Part shown: positions 49,807 through 59,397 of the stretch, one piece after another
How positions within the stretch are numbered: position 1 is the first letter of the stretch
How the letters are laid out: each line of letters starts with the position of its first letter
NCBI GenBank assembly: GCA_963815535.1
Contig: CAWFGS010000002.1
Span: 124,001 to 188,000, forward strand
Source of the DNA: CAWFGS01 sp963815535
GTDB lineage: Bacteria; Pseudomonadota; Alphaproteobacteria; Sphingomonadales; Sphingomonadaceae
Direction: 5' to 3'
DNA: 64,000 nucleotides
Position numbers and translations under genes: made by a program
Notes under the pieces: model-generated
The model's input: the letters and a program-made list of their open reading frames with translations, nothing else
What the model was told of the DNA's origin: nothing
Databases searched by the model: none

Positions 49807-50865
49807 ATGGCTTTAATGACATCGCCGCCAGACCAAACCAGCCCATGCGCGGCTTCGCAGCCGATGCGGCGCGATTATCCCGCCGGGCGGCTGGCATTCC
49901 CGCATCGCGACCTGCTGGGCATCGGCCAGCTGGAACGCCACGAAATCCTGTATCTGCTGGACGAGGCGGAGCAATGGGTCGCGCTTCAACCGGCAGCCCG
50001 CCAAACATACGGATGCGCTGGCGCGGCCTGACGATCATCAACGCATTCTTCGAAAATTCCACGCGCACGCTGCTCAGTTTCGAAATCGCGGGCAAGCGGC
50101 TGGGCGCGGATGTCGTCAATATGCACGCCGCGACCAGCAGCGTGAAGAAGGGCGAAACGCTGATCGATACGGCGATCACGCTGAACGCGATGCGCGCCGA
50201 CGCCATCGTCATCCGCCATGGCAGCAGCGGCGCGGTGGATCTGATCGCCGGCAAGGTCGACTGCCCGGTGCTGAATGCGGGCGACGGCAGCCACGAACAC
50301 CCGACGCAGGCGTTGCTCGACGCGCTGGCGCTGCGCCATGCGTTGCGTGAACGGGGGCAGGCGGCGGACGACTTCACCGGGCTGACGATTACGATCTGCG
50401 GCGATATCCTGCACAGCCGGGTCGCGCGCTCCAACATCCTGTGCCTGACCGCGCTGGGCGCGAATGTGCGCGTATGCGCGCCGCCCGCGCTGATGCCGCG
50501 ACGGCATCGAAGCGATGGGCGCAGCGCCTTTCACGAATTTCGACGCCGCGCTGCGACGGGGCGGATGTGGTCATGATGCTGCGCCTGCAGACCGAACGGA
50601 TGAGCGGGCAGTTCATCCCCTCCGCCGCGCGAATATCACCATCTGTTCGGGCTGACGCAGGCGCGGTTGGACGATGCCGCGCCCGATGCGCTGGTCATGC
50701 ATCCCGGCCCGATGAACCGCGGGCGTGGAAATCGACAGCGAGGTGGCCGATATGCTCGACCGGTCGATCATCACGCGGCAGGTGGAAATGGGCGTCGCGA
50801 TGCGCATGGCGGCGCTCGATGTGCTGACCCGCAGGGCGCGCGGCGTCGAGGGGTGGACGCGATGA
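49807..50865 (+). CDS. pyrB: Aspartate carbamoyltransferase catalytic subunit PyrB
   Basis: PyrB makes carbamoyl-aspartate, the second step of UMP synthesis. Landmarks are LAFPHRDLLGIGQLERHEIL, the carbamoyl-phosphate loop FENSTRTLLSFEIAGKRLG, NMHAATSSVKKGETLIDTA, NAGDGSHEHPTQALLDALA and TITICGDILHSRVARSNI. VMHPGPMNRGVEIDS closes it. About four frame changes are required (near 49990, 50508, 50555 and 50630). Start is ATG 49807; ATG 49816 is an alternative. The stop overlaps an ATG of the next gene region. It is followed by a pyrC-like gene whose active site is degenerate, a pairing known for PyrB/PyrC' complexes. Confidence 0.92.
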
Positions 50866-50896
50866 CGGCCAAGCGAGGCAGGGCAAGGCGCTGGAC

Positions 50897-52144
50897 ATGA
50901 AACAGACGCGGCCGCTGACCATCAGCAACGGCCTGCTGGTTCTGCCCGACGGCGTGCGACGGCGCAATCCGGCTGGTCGATGGCGCGCATCGCCGCGATC
51001 GGCGATGTCGCGCCGGGCGAGCGGTGACGAAGTGATCGACGCGAGCGGGCAGGCATATTGCGCCCGGCCTGATCGATTTCGGCGTGTTCGCGATCGACAA
51101 GCCGGCGTTCCATTTCGGCGGCATCACCCGCGCCGCGCTGATGCCGGACCAGTCCCCGCCGCTCGATCTGCCAAGCCGGGTCAGCTATATCGCGAAAAGC
51201 GGCAAGCCCGATCTGTGGGTCCACCCGCTCTGCGCCGCGACGCGCGAGCTGGCGGGCGAGCGAACTGGCCGAGATCGGCCTGATGCAAGAGGCCGGCGCG
51301 CGCGGTGTCGCGACCGGACGGCGCTGGATCGCCGATAGCGGCACGATGCTGCGGCTGCTGCAATATGCCGCGATGCTGGACCTGGTGGTGGTGTCCCATG
51401 CCGAAGATGGCGGTCTGACAGGGCAGGCGGCTGCGACGGCGGGTGAGATGGCGACCCGCTGGGCTTGCCCGCCGCCCCGGCCGAGGCCGAAGCGCTGGCG
51501 GTCGCGCGCGATATTGCGCTGGCGGAAATGGCCGGTGCGCGGCTGCATTTCCGGCAGGTGACGACCGCGCGCCGCGCTCGATCTGATACGGCGCGGCAAA
51601 GGCACGCGGCTGCCGTCACAGGCGGCGTTACGCCTGCGCATTTCATGCTGTCGGATCTTGCCACGCACGGGCTTTCGCACCTTCGCGCGCCTGTCGCCGC
51701 CCGTTGCGCAGCGAAGCGGACCGGCAAGGCGGTGCGCGGAGCGATTGCCGACGGAACGATCGATCGTCATCGCGTCGGGCCACGATCCGCGCGGGCCGGA
51801 AGACAAGCGGTTGCCGTTCGCCGATGCCGAACCGGGCATGGCGGGCGCCGAAACGCTGCTGGCGATGACGCTGACACTGGTGCGCGACGGGGTGATCGAC
51901 CTGCCGCGCGCGTTTACCTTGCTGGCTGCGGCGCCGGCGCAGATTGCTGGGCGTGGATGCGGGCGCGCTGACCGTGGGTCACGGAAGCGGATCATGGCCA
52001 TCATCGATCCCGACAAGCCCTGGATCGTCACGAGCGAACGCATGGCGGCCAGCGCCGGCAACACGCCGTTCGACGGCCAGCCGACGCAAGGCCGGGTCGA
52101 CTGCCTTGTTCAAGGGCGGCGTGCAGGATCGACGGGCGCAGTGA
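50897..52144 (+). CDS. Dihydroorotase-like protein (probable inactive PyrC')
   Basis: The amidohydrolase-family protein of about 415 residues reads LTISNGLLVLPDGV. It then reads APGLIDFGVFAIDKPAFHFG where active type I dihydroorotases have the DxHVHLREPG metal motif, so both histidines are missing. VVSHAEDGGLTGQA keeps a family His. The catalytic Asp segment (TDHAPH in active enzymes) reads ASGHDPRGPEDKRLPF. It ends LLGVDAGALTVGH and WIVTSERMAASAGNTPF. These changes suggest a non-catalytic PyrC' that supports the adjacent PyrB, as known in Pseudomonas-type complexes. About eight frame changes occur, but the missing ligands lie in readable stretches. ATG 50897 is the start. Confidence 0.82.
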
Positions 52145-52221
52145 AAACCCCTCCCGTTCGCGTACCGGAAGGGGCTCTCCGTCCGATTATCAGCGGGTTC
52201 TGCGTCGCCACCCGAATACCG

Positions 52222-53637
52222 TTATCGATTGCGCCGGGCAGCGGTTTGTTCCTTCGCCCAGGCGATGCAGCCATGACCGCGCGCTTTCACCGTGCCGCAC
52301 AGGCTGCGCGCGCGCGCCGGCGAGGCCGCCTGCGCTGACGCGGAAATAGGTTTTGCCGCGCACGACGGCCTTGGTGATGACCATCTGCGTAATCGGCAAG
52401 ATTGCCGAACCGGGCGGTGTAGATGCCCCAGGCCCGCGTCGGCCGCCTGTTCGCTGCTGAAGGAGCCGAGCTGGACCAGATGTGTGCCGGCACTGCCGGG
52501 AACGGCGCGAGCGGGTTTGGCGGCGGTTTGGCCGCGGCCGATGCGGTGCGCGGTGGTCGGACGACGGCGCCGTTGCTGCACAACGATCGCGCAGTGGACC
52601 ATCGCCCGGATTGTACAGCGACAGGCGTTCGGCGAACGAATGCCGGGGTGAGGCGCACTTCGGGCGTGGACGGTGGCCGTGTTTCGGCCGAGGCGCACCG
52701 GTTGCTGCGGCGACGGATCGGGTGCGAGCCGCGACAGCGGTGCGAGCCGGCAGGGGGCAGCGAACGCGCGCGGCGCGGCTTCGGGCGGCAGGCGCGGTGC
52801 CGCGTTAAGCGGCCAGCGCGGGCAGTTCGCCGCCGCTGGTGCGGGACGGCACGGGCGGGCAATTGGCAGCAGCCTCCGCCGACCATCTGGTCGACGCCCG
52901 GATTGTTTTCCAGCGCAAGCTGTGCGGCTGCCCACCATCGGCGCGATCACGGGCACCTGCAGCAGGCGGCCACACGTTCGCGATGGCTGTTCGGGGCGGC
53001 GATGCGGCCCATTCGCGCCATGCCGTGCACCACTTGATCGCCCGGAATATCGTCCGCCGCCATGACCTGCGCCGCGTTCCAGTTGCCCTGCAATGCGTAG
53101 GCATAGGCAAGGTTCTGGCGCGCCTTGGGCGTGTTCGTGCCGGCGGACGGCGTTGGTCAGAATGTGACGCCGCGATCGGCCTCGCCCGCCAGCGCCAGCG
53201 CCAGACCCAGATCGACGGGATCGAGATCGCGCTGATACTCGCTCCAGCAGCGCCACGGCCTGCGGCTGCTCGCCCCAGTGCGACATGCGCCAGCGCCAGG
53301 CTGAGCGCGGTGCGCGGCGCTGTCGTCGCCCAAGGTGCGGGCATCGTCGAACGCTGCGGCGGCGGAAACGAAGCGGCCCTCTTCCATGTAGGCAGCGCCC
53401 AGCATCGCCCGGTACGCGGCGTCGCGCGGTGCGGCCAGCACGGCAGCTTCCGCAAGCTCGAGGGCCTTGTCGTGCTTACCCTTCGCCAGCGCGACCTGTG
53501 CCTGTGCTGGCCGACACCGAAGCGGGCGGCGCGGATTTGGTGGCGCAACCGGCCAGGGCGGGCTGGCCAGCGCGCCGACCGATCACCATCGCCGATCGAT
53601 GCGCGTTTTCGGGTTGGCGTTGCTGTTGCTGGTTCAT
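52222..53637 (-). CDS. TPR / SPOR-domain lipoprotein
   Basis: MNQQQQRQPENAHRSAMVIG leads to a hydrophobic segment ending LALAGCATKSAPP, a lipobox with Cys as lipidation site. TPR-type helices follow (AQVALAKGKHDKALELAEAA, RDAAYRAMLGAAYMEEGRFV, RDLDPVDLGLALALAGEADR), then HILTNAVR and further repeats. A Pro/Ala-rich linker precedes a C-terminal SPOR domain (HLVQLGSFSSEQAAD, VITKAVVRGKTYFRVSAGG) ending KARGHGCIAWAKEQTAARRN. SPOR domains bind denuded septal peptidoglycan. It is heavily interrupted (eight or more breaks), so the middle is approximate. It is the last gene of the minus-strand ParA unit. Confidence 0.75.
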
Positions 53638-53686
53638 GGATATGTCCCCGTGTTCGTTCCGTGGCGCGGAGCGAATGGTGCGCAGG

Positions 53687-54357
53687 TCAATCGCGTTCAT
53701 CTGGGCGGTGATCGTGTCCAGTTCGGGCATCGTGCCCAGCAGCTCATCGAGCGCTTCGTCACGAACGCTCTGCGCGCTGACCCGCGCACGGTGCGGCAAG
53801 ACGCAGTTTCAGATGGCGGTCCGGGATCGAGGCGCAAGCGTGAATGCGGCCCGTTTGCCGCGCTGAAAGCGACCGCCGGTTTGCGGGTCGCGCGGCGTGA
53901 CGGGTTTGCCGTCGAAGCCTGCGCGGCATCAGATCTGAATTCGGCCTGGTGCCGGCTCCGAGTTTCCATCGCTTGCGGGAGCCGTTCGTGCTGCACATGC
54001 GTTCCGGCGGCTGCGCGATCGCGTCCGCTGCGTTGGGCACGGCGAACCACTTGCGGCTCACGATCTGCTTCCGCGCCTTCGCGATCGGCGCGCTTCGGCT
54101 TCGCGGCGCGGTGGCGGTTCGTTGGCGGGTTCGGGCGTCAGGTCCGATGCACGAGGTGCTGAGCTCGTTCCGCCTTCGTCGCCCATGTCGTTCCAGCCCA
54201 GATCGTCCAGCGCCATCGTCTCGTCGGACGCGCTGGACTTGGTGGCGTCCATGCCGGAAAGGCCGCCATGCTGCGGACGCATGGCCGGTCGCGCGCCGCC
54301 CTTGCGGGCCAGCAGCGTCGGGCTGAGAGAGGCGAAGCTGTCGGTACGGTTTTCATG
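53687..54357 (-). CDS. ParA-partner candidate: disordered N-terminus with ribbon-helix-helix-like C-terminus
   Basis: Between parA and the SPOR lipoprotein lies a protein of about 220 residues whose frame is disturbed in several places. It starts near MENRTDSFASLSPTLLARKG (one base missing in the ATG GAA start) and continues ARPAMRPQHGGLSGMDATKS with an acidic and then very basic stretch. Toward the end it reads LRLDPDRHLKLRLAAARARV and SAQSVRDEALDELLGTMPEL. That last segment has the basic strand plus two helices of a ribbon-helix-helix DNA-binding motif. Such proteins can be centromere-binding partners of ParA. The end near 53687 is inferred from the first stop after a frame change. It may be two genes. 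Confidence 0.45.
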
Positions 54358-54370
54358 CTCTGCGCCGCGC

Positions 54371-55093
54371 TTACTGCGCGACGCGGCGACCGAAGCCTCC
54401 GCCTGCGGGACGATAACTGCCCGGCGCCTGCCGGCGCCAGTGCCCGGCGCTGCAAAGACGGTGCGGCGGAAATTCTTTTCCAGCCGGTCGGAAATGTAAT
54501 TCCACACGCGCAGTCACCTCGGCGGCGCTGCGGCTGTCGGGATCGACTTCCATGACGGTGCGGCCATCGATCATCGAGGCGGCGAAATCGGTCCGGTGAT
54601 GCAGCGTGATCGGGGCGACCGTGCCATGCTGGGATAGCGCGACGGCGGCTTCCGAAGTGATCTTGGCCCTCGGCGTTGCGCCGTTGACCACGAACATCAG
54701 CGGCTTGCCCGCACGTTCGCACAGATCGACGGTCGCGCCGACAGCGCGCAGATCGTGCGGGCTGGGGCGGGTCGGCACCACGATCAGTTCGGCCACGCGA
54801 GATCACGGACTGGATGGCCATCGTGATGGCAGGCGGCGTATCGATGACTGCCAGTTTGAAGCCCTGCTGGCGCAGCACCTGCAGGTCGGTGGCCAGCCGT
54901 GACACGGTGGTCTGCGCGAAAGCGGGATATTCCGCCTCCCGTTCGTTCCACCAATCGGCCAGCGACCCTTGCGGATCGATGTCGATCAGGACGACCGGCC
55001 CTGCGCCCGCGCGTTGCGCCTGAACGGCGAGATGCCCGACAAGGTCGTCTTGCCCGATCCGCCTTTTTGCGAAGCCATTGCCAATACACGCAA
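54371..55093 (-). CDS. ParA/MipZ-family ATPase
   Basis: The deviant Walker A motif LAMASQKGGSGKTTLSGHLA opens the protein. GPVVLIDIDPQGSLADWWNE (Walker A', Walker B side), FKLAVIDTPPAITMAIQSVI and VVPTRPSPHDLRAVGATVDL follow, then MFVVNGATPRAKITSEAAVA. The C-terminus reads VWNYISDRLEKNFRR (after repair). ParA-type ATPases position chromosomes, plasmids or division proteins on the nucleoid or at the cell pole. No parB is beside it, but a possible RHH-type partner and a SPOR protein follow in the same direction. TTG 55093 is a likely start (ATG 55078 is internal). Three or so frame changes occur. Confidence 0.82.
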
Positions 55094-55378
55094 AGGACTG
55101 GTCCCCCTGATGTCCGTTCGCTGTGCCGCCGGCCCATCGCGAAGGTTCAGGGCAGGGAAATCGCAGCCTACCCCTAATTTTGGGTTAATGCGTGGCGGGC
55201 TGCGTAGTCGGGCGCGATCCGAGTTCGCGGCCGGCGATACGTTTTTGCGTGGCGGAAACTCTTTGCTAACGCCTATTCACTATGTCAGGTTCACGGCATG
55301 GCCGCGCTACACCGCCGCGGTCAGCGCCGGGAGCCAGCGGCGATTGCGAACGCCGATGACATGCGATCACACCGTTCG

Positions 55379-56536
55379 ATGACGCACTCCTGACCGGCGC
55401 GCTGCCGCCGCCATGCTGTCGGCCGCGCCCGGCGCTGGCCGATGTGAAGGCCGGGGTCGATGCCTGGGCGGCGGGCGATTACGCCAGGCGGTTGCGCAAT
55501 GGCGCGGCCCGGCGGCGCACGGCGATGCCGACGCGCAGTTCAACATGGCGCAGGCTTACCGGCTGGGCCGCGGGGTGACCGCGGATGCAGACGCAGGCGG
55601 AGGCGCTGTATGCGCAAGGCGGCGGCGCAGGGCCATCTGAAGGCGGCCGACAATTACGGCCTGCTGCTGTTTCAGGACGGCCGCCGCGAACAGGGTATGC
55701 CTTATATTCAGGCGGCGGCGGACCGCGGCGATCCGCGCGCGCAATATCTGCTCGGCATTGCGCATTTCAACGGCGATCTGGTGGCGAAGGACTGGGTGCG
55801 GGCCTACGCCTTGCTGACGCTCGCCAATTCCGCGCGGATTGCCGCAGGCGAGCCCGGCGATCAAACAGATGGACGATTTCATCCCGCTGGCGCAGCGCCA
55901 ACAGGCGCAAAGCGTCGCACGCCAGATCAAGATGCAGGCGGACGCCAATCGCACGACGCAGCTGGCGGCGGCGGATCTGGGAAGCCGACGACGCGGCGAA
56001 CGCAGGGTGCGCCCGCCCGCCCGAGGCTCGCGGTGGTCGCCAGCAATGGTATCGTCGATGGGGCCCGCCCCGTGCGATCGGTGCCACGCGCAATCGAAAC
56101 CACCCCGGTCGTGCCATCGGTTGTCGCCGCGCGCGCTGCAGTGGAAGAGGCGATGCGCGTTACCGGCACGGACAGCCCGGCGAATGCAGGCGCCGATTTC
56201 GTATCGCGTGCCCGCACAGGCCGCAGCCGTTCCGGCACGACGCCACACGAACGGCGCGCGCGGCGGCTCCCTGCGCGATCGACCGGCCCCGCTGCAACCA
56301 CGGAAAACACAGGTCCGTGGCGGGTGCAGCTCGGCGCGTTTTCGGTTCGGAGCAATGCGGATAATCTCTGGAACAAACTGTCGGGCAACGCGGCGCTCGC
56401 CGGCACGACGAAGCTGCTGGTCCCCGCCGGCCGCGTGACGCAGTTGCAGGCGGGCGGTTTCGCCAGTCGCGGGGCGGCGCAGACTGCATGTGCAGCGATC
56501 AAGCGCGGCGGGCAGGCCTGCCTCGTCACGAAATAA
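55379..56536 (+). CDS. Sel1-repeat / SPOR-domain periplasmic protein
   Basis: A signal peptide (MTH, then LLTGALAAAMLSAAPALA after repair) precedes DVKAGVDAWAAGDYAQAVAQ and Sel1/TPR repeats: GDADAQFNMAQAYRLGRGVT, AAAQGHLKAADNYGLLLFQD, DRGDPRAQYLLGIAHFNGDL. A helical region (PLAQRQQAQSVARQIKMQAD) and Ala/Pro-rich linker lead to a C-terminal SPOR domain reading GPWRVQLGAFSVRSNADNLW through AAIKRGGQACLVTK. It should be periplasmic and bind septal peptidoglycan. It is divergent from parA, with 285 bases between them. About five frame changes occur. DUF418 follows after 26 bases. Confidence 0.8.
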
Positions 56537-56562
56537 GGGGTATGGGTGATCGTGGCCATACC

Positions 56563-57811
56563 ATGACCGGCGAACGCGCCGTGCCGGACCGGCCCCGACC
56601 GAATCGTCAGCCTCGATTTCATTCGCGGCATCGCGGTCATGGGTATATTGTGGGCCAATATCGCCACATTCGGCCAGCCGATGATGGCGTATATGTACGC
56701 CGACGCGTTCCTGGTGCCGCATGGCGAAGCGTCGGGTGCGTTGTGGCTGGTCCAATTCGTGCTGATCGACGGCAAAATGCGCGGATTGTTCACTGTGCTG
56801 TTCGGCGTCGGCCTGTATATTTTCATGGAACGCGCCTGGGAACGGGGTGCGGGGCGGTGGCTGCAATTCCGGCGACTGATCTGGCTGATGGCGTTCGGCG
56901 CGATCCATTACTTCCTGATCTGGCGCGGCGACATTCTGATGTCTTACGCCTTTTGCGGGTCGATCGCCCTTTTGTTTATGCGACTGCGCGCGAAGACGCA
57001 GTTGGTGCTGGGTCTGGTCGGTTATGTGCTCGGCGCGCTGCTGTTGCTGGCGACCATGGTTCCGCTGCATATCGTGGCGGAAACCGAATTTCGGCAACCA
57101 GCCCGCCTTTGCCGAAATGGCGCAGAGCCTGTCCGCCGACAAAGCGAGCGATCTGGCCGATGCCCGCATCGAAACCGCGATCATCCAGAACGGCAGCTAT
57201 TCCGATTATGTCGCCCATTCCGTGGACGCGCACGGGGCGGAGCCGCTGTTCGCCATGGGCCTGTCGCTGTTCGAAACCCTGCCGCTGATCCTGATCGGCA
57301 TGGCCTTGTATCGGTTCGGTATGTTCGGCGATGGGATCGCGCAGGCCAAACTGCGAAAATGGGGTTGGATCGGGGTGACGACCGGCATCGCCATGATGGT
57401 CCGATCGGATTGTGGAACCTTGCCAATGGCTTGCCCTATTACGGTACGCTGGCGTCGATCTTGGGGATTGGAAATCTGCCGCGTTTGCCGATGATCCTGG
57501 GGCTGCTCGCCCTGATGGCGAGTTACGGCCCGGCGATGACCGGCTGGCTGGGGCAACGCGTGTCCGCCGCCGGGCGCATCGCGTTCACCAATTATCTGGG
57601 CACGTCGGTGTTGATGATGCTGGTGTTCCACGGCTGGGCCGGCGGGCTGTTCGGGCAATTAAGCCGCGCCCAATTGCTGGTGGTGATGGTGCTGGCCTGG
57701 GCCGTCATGCTGGCATGGTCCAAACCGTGGCTCGACCGGTTTCGCTACGGCCCGCTGGAATGGCTGTGGCGCTGCCTGACTTACGGCAAGATCTTCGCAT
57801 TCAAACGGTAG
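56563..57811 (+). CDS. DUF418 family membrane protein
   Basis: The reconstructed protein of about 415 residues starts MTGERAVPDRPRP and continues RIVSLDFIRGIAVMGILWAN, the RGxAxxGI signature of DUF418 proteins. Further helices are FTVLFGVGLYIFMERAW, LIWLMAFGAIHYFLIWRGDI, SLFETLPLILIGMALYRFGM and SAAGRIAFTNYLGTSVLMML. The family is a relative of membrane acyltransferases and is poorly characterised. The expected RxFxLLFGxG-type motif is visible as RGLFTVLFGVG. About three frame changes are needed (near 56600, 57095 and 57408). It converges with der, with 20 bases between. Confidence 0.83.
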
Positions 57812-57831
57812 GTCGATGACCGAAGGCGCCG

Positions 57832-59280
57832 TTATTTCTTCTTGTCATAAGGGTTCGCCGTGCCTTTCAGATTGACCCGCACCGGCACCGCGTCGAAACC
57901 CAGTTCGCTTGCCGGATACCGTTCACCAGATACCGTTCGTAACTGGTCGGCAGCCTGATCCAGCCGATTGCCGAACACCACGAAACGCGGCGGGCGCGTG
58001 CTGGTCTGCGTGATGTAGCGCAGCTTGATCCGCTTGCCGCCGGGCGCGGGCGGCGGATTGGCGTTCAGCGCATCTTCGAACCAGCGGTTGAGCGCGGATG
58101 TCGGCACGCGTTTCGACCAGCTGCGGCGGATTTCGAATGCGGCGGACAGCATCGTGTCGAGCCCCTTGCCCGTTTTGGCGGACACCGCGAACAGGGGCAC
58201 GCCGCGCACTTGCGCCAACCCGTCGTCCAGTGCGTGACGCACCCCGTTGAACAGGCCGCTGGCCTCTTCCGCGATGTCCCATTTGTTGATCGCGATCATC
58301 AATGCGCGGCCTTCTTCCAGCACCATCGACGCGATTTTCAGATCCTGATGCTCCAGTCCCTGCGTCGCGTCGAGCAACAGCACCACGACTTCGGCAAAAT
58401 CGATCGCATGGCGGGCGTCCATCACGGCCAGCTTTTCCAGCTTTTCGGTGATGCGCGCTTTCTTGCGCATCCCGGCGGTGTCGATCAGCCGGATTTCGCG
58501 TACGTCGCCGGTGGCGGGGTCCGACCATTCCCAGTCGACGGCGATGGAATCGCGGGTGATGCCCGCTTCCGGCCCGGTCAGCAGGCGGTTTTCGCCCAGC
58601 AATCGGTTGATCAGCGTGGATTTACCCGCATTGGGCCGGCCGACGATGGCCAGTTTCAGCGGGCCGTCCGCTTCGGGTTCGATGTAATCCACGCCCGCCT
58701 CGTCGGCGGCGGCGATTGCCGCATCGCGGGCGAGGCGGTCGGCCTCTGCCTGATCGGCGTCTTCTTCCGCGATGCGTGCCTCGCTATCGCCGATCAGCGG
58801 CCACAATGCGCCGAACAGATCGGCGATACCTTCGCCATGTTCCGCCGATACGGGCACGGGATCGCCGAAACCCAAGGCGTAGCTTTCATAAATGCCGGGT
58901 TCGGCGGATTTCCCCTCCGCCTTGTTGGCGACCATGATGACCGGCACTTTTTGAGCGCGCAGCCACAGGGCGATTTCTTCATCCAGAGTGGTCACCCCGG
59001 CGCGCGCATCGATCACCATCATGGCAACATCCGCGCCGACCAGACTGATTTCCGTCTGCTGGCGCATCCGCCCCGGCAGCGTTTCGGGATCGTCATCTTC
59101 CCACCCGGCGGTATCGACGACGGTGAATTTCAGTCCGGCGATTTCCGCGTCCCCGCTGCGCCGGTCGCGCGTAACGCCGGGCTGGTCGTCCACCAGCGCC
59201 AGCCGTTTGCCGATCAGACGGTTGAACAGGGTGGACTTGCCCACATTGGGGCGGCCGATGATGATGACTTGCGGTAACAT
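57832..59280 (-). CDS. der: Ribosome biogenesis GTPase Der
   Basis: Der carries two GTPase domains in tandem and assists 50S ribosome assembly. The first has IIGRPNVGKSTLFNRLIGKR and VVDTAGWED with VANKAEGKS; the second has AIVGRPNAGKSTLINRLLGE, LIDTAGMRKKA and INKWDIAEEA. The KH-like C-terminal domain reads RIKLRYITQTSTRPPRFVVF and ends GTANPYDKKK. The reading frame is open throughout, but residues 445-465 (near 57910-57960) read QLRTVSGERYPASE. A +1 frame there gives PTSYERYLVNGIR, the family consensus. Two compensating indels therefore scramble a short stretch. Start ATG 59280. Confidence 0.93.
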   Translation of the reverse strand: MLPQVIIIGRPNVGKSTLFNRLIGKRLALVDDQPGVTRDRRSGDAEIAGLKFTVVDTAGWEDDDPETLPGRMRQQTEISLVGADVAMMVIDARAGVTTLDEEIALWLRAQKVPVIMVANKAEGKSAEPGIYESYALGFGDPVPVSAEHGEGIADLFGALWPLIGDSEARIAEEDADQAEADRLARDAAIAAADEAGVDYIEPEADGPLKLAIVGRPNAGKSTLINRLLGENRLLTGPEAGITRDSIAVDWEWSDPATGDVREIRLIDTAGMRKKARITEKLEKLAVMDARHAIDFAEVVVLLLDATQGLEHQDLKIASMVLEEGRALMIAINKWDIAEEASGLFNGVRHALDDGLAQVRGVPLFAVSAKTGKGLDTMLSAAFEIRRSWSKRVPTSALNRWFEDALNANPPPAPGGKRIKLRYITQTSTRPPRFVVFGNRLDQAADQLRTVSGERYPASELGFDAVPVRVNLKGTANPYDKKK

Positions 59281-59344
59281 GATGTGCGCGCAAGTGGCGC
59301 CCTGGCGCAGATGTTGGCAAGGTGTGACAGTCGTAACCGCGCCG

Positions 59345-59352
59345 TTAACCAT
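59345..59352 (+). promoter_or_regulatory. CtrA-like half-site (TTAACCAT) before the CHAP amidase
   Basis: TTAACCAT lies 46 bases upstream of the CHAP amidase ATG and 65 bases upstream of the divergent der start. It matches the eight-base CtrA half-site of alphaproteobacteria. In related bacteria CtrA governs cell-cycle and envelope genes, so control of a peptidoglycan amidase would make sense. Motif evidence only. Confidence 0.35.
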
Positions 59353-59397
59353 TCGCGGAAGGGGGGCGGCAACCGGTTTCCGACCCATTGCCGCGTC

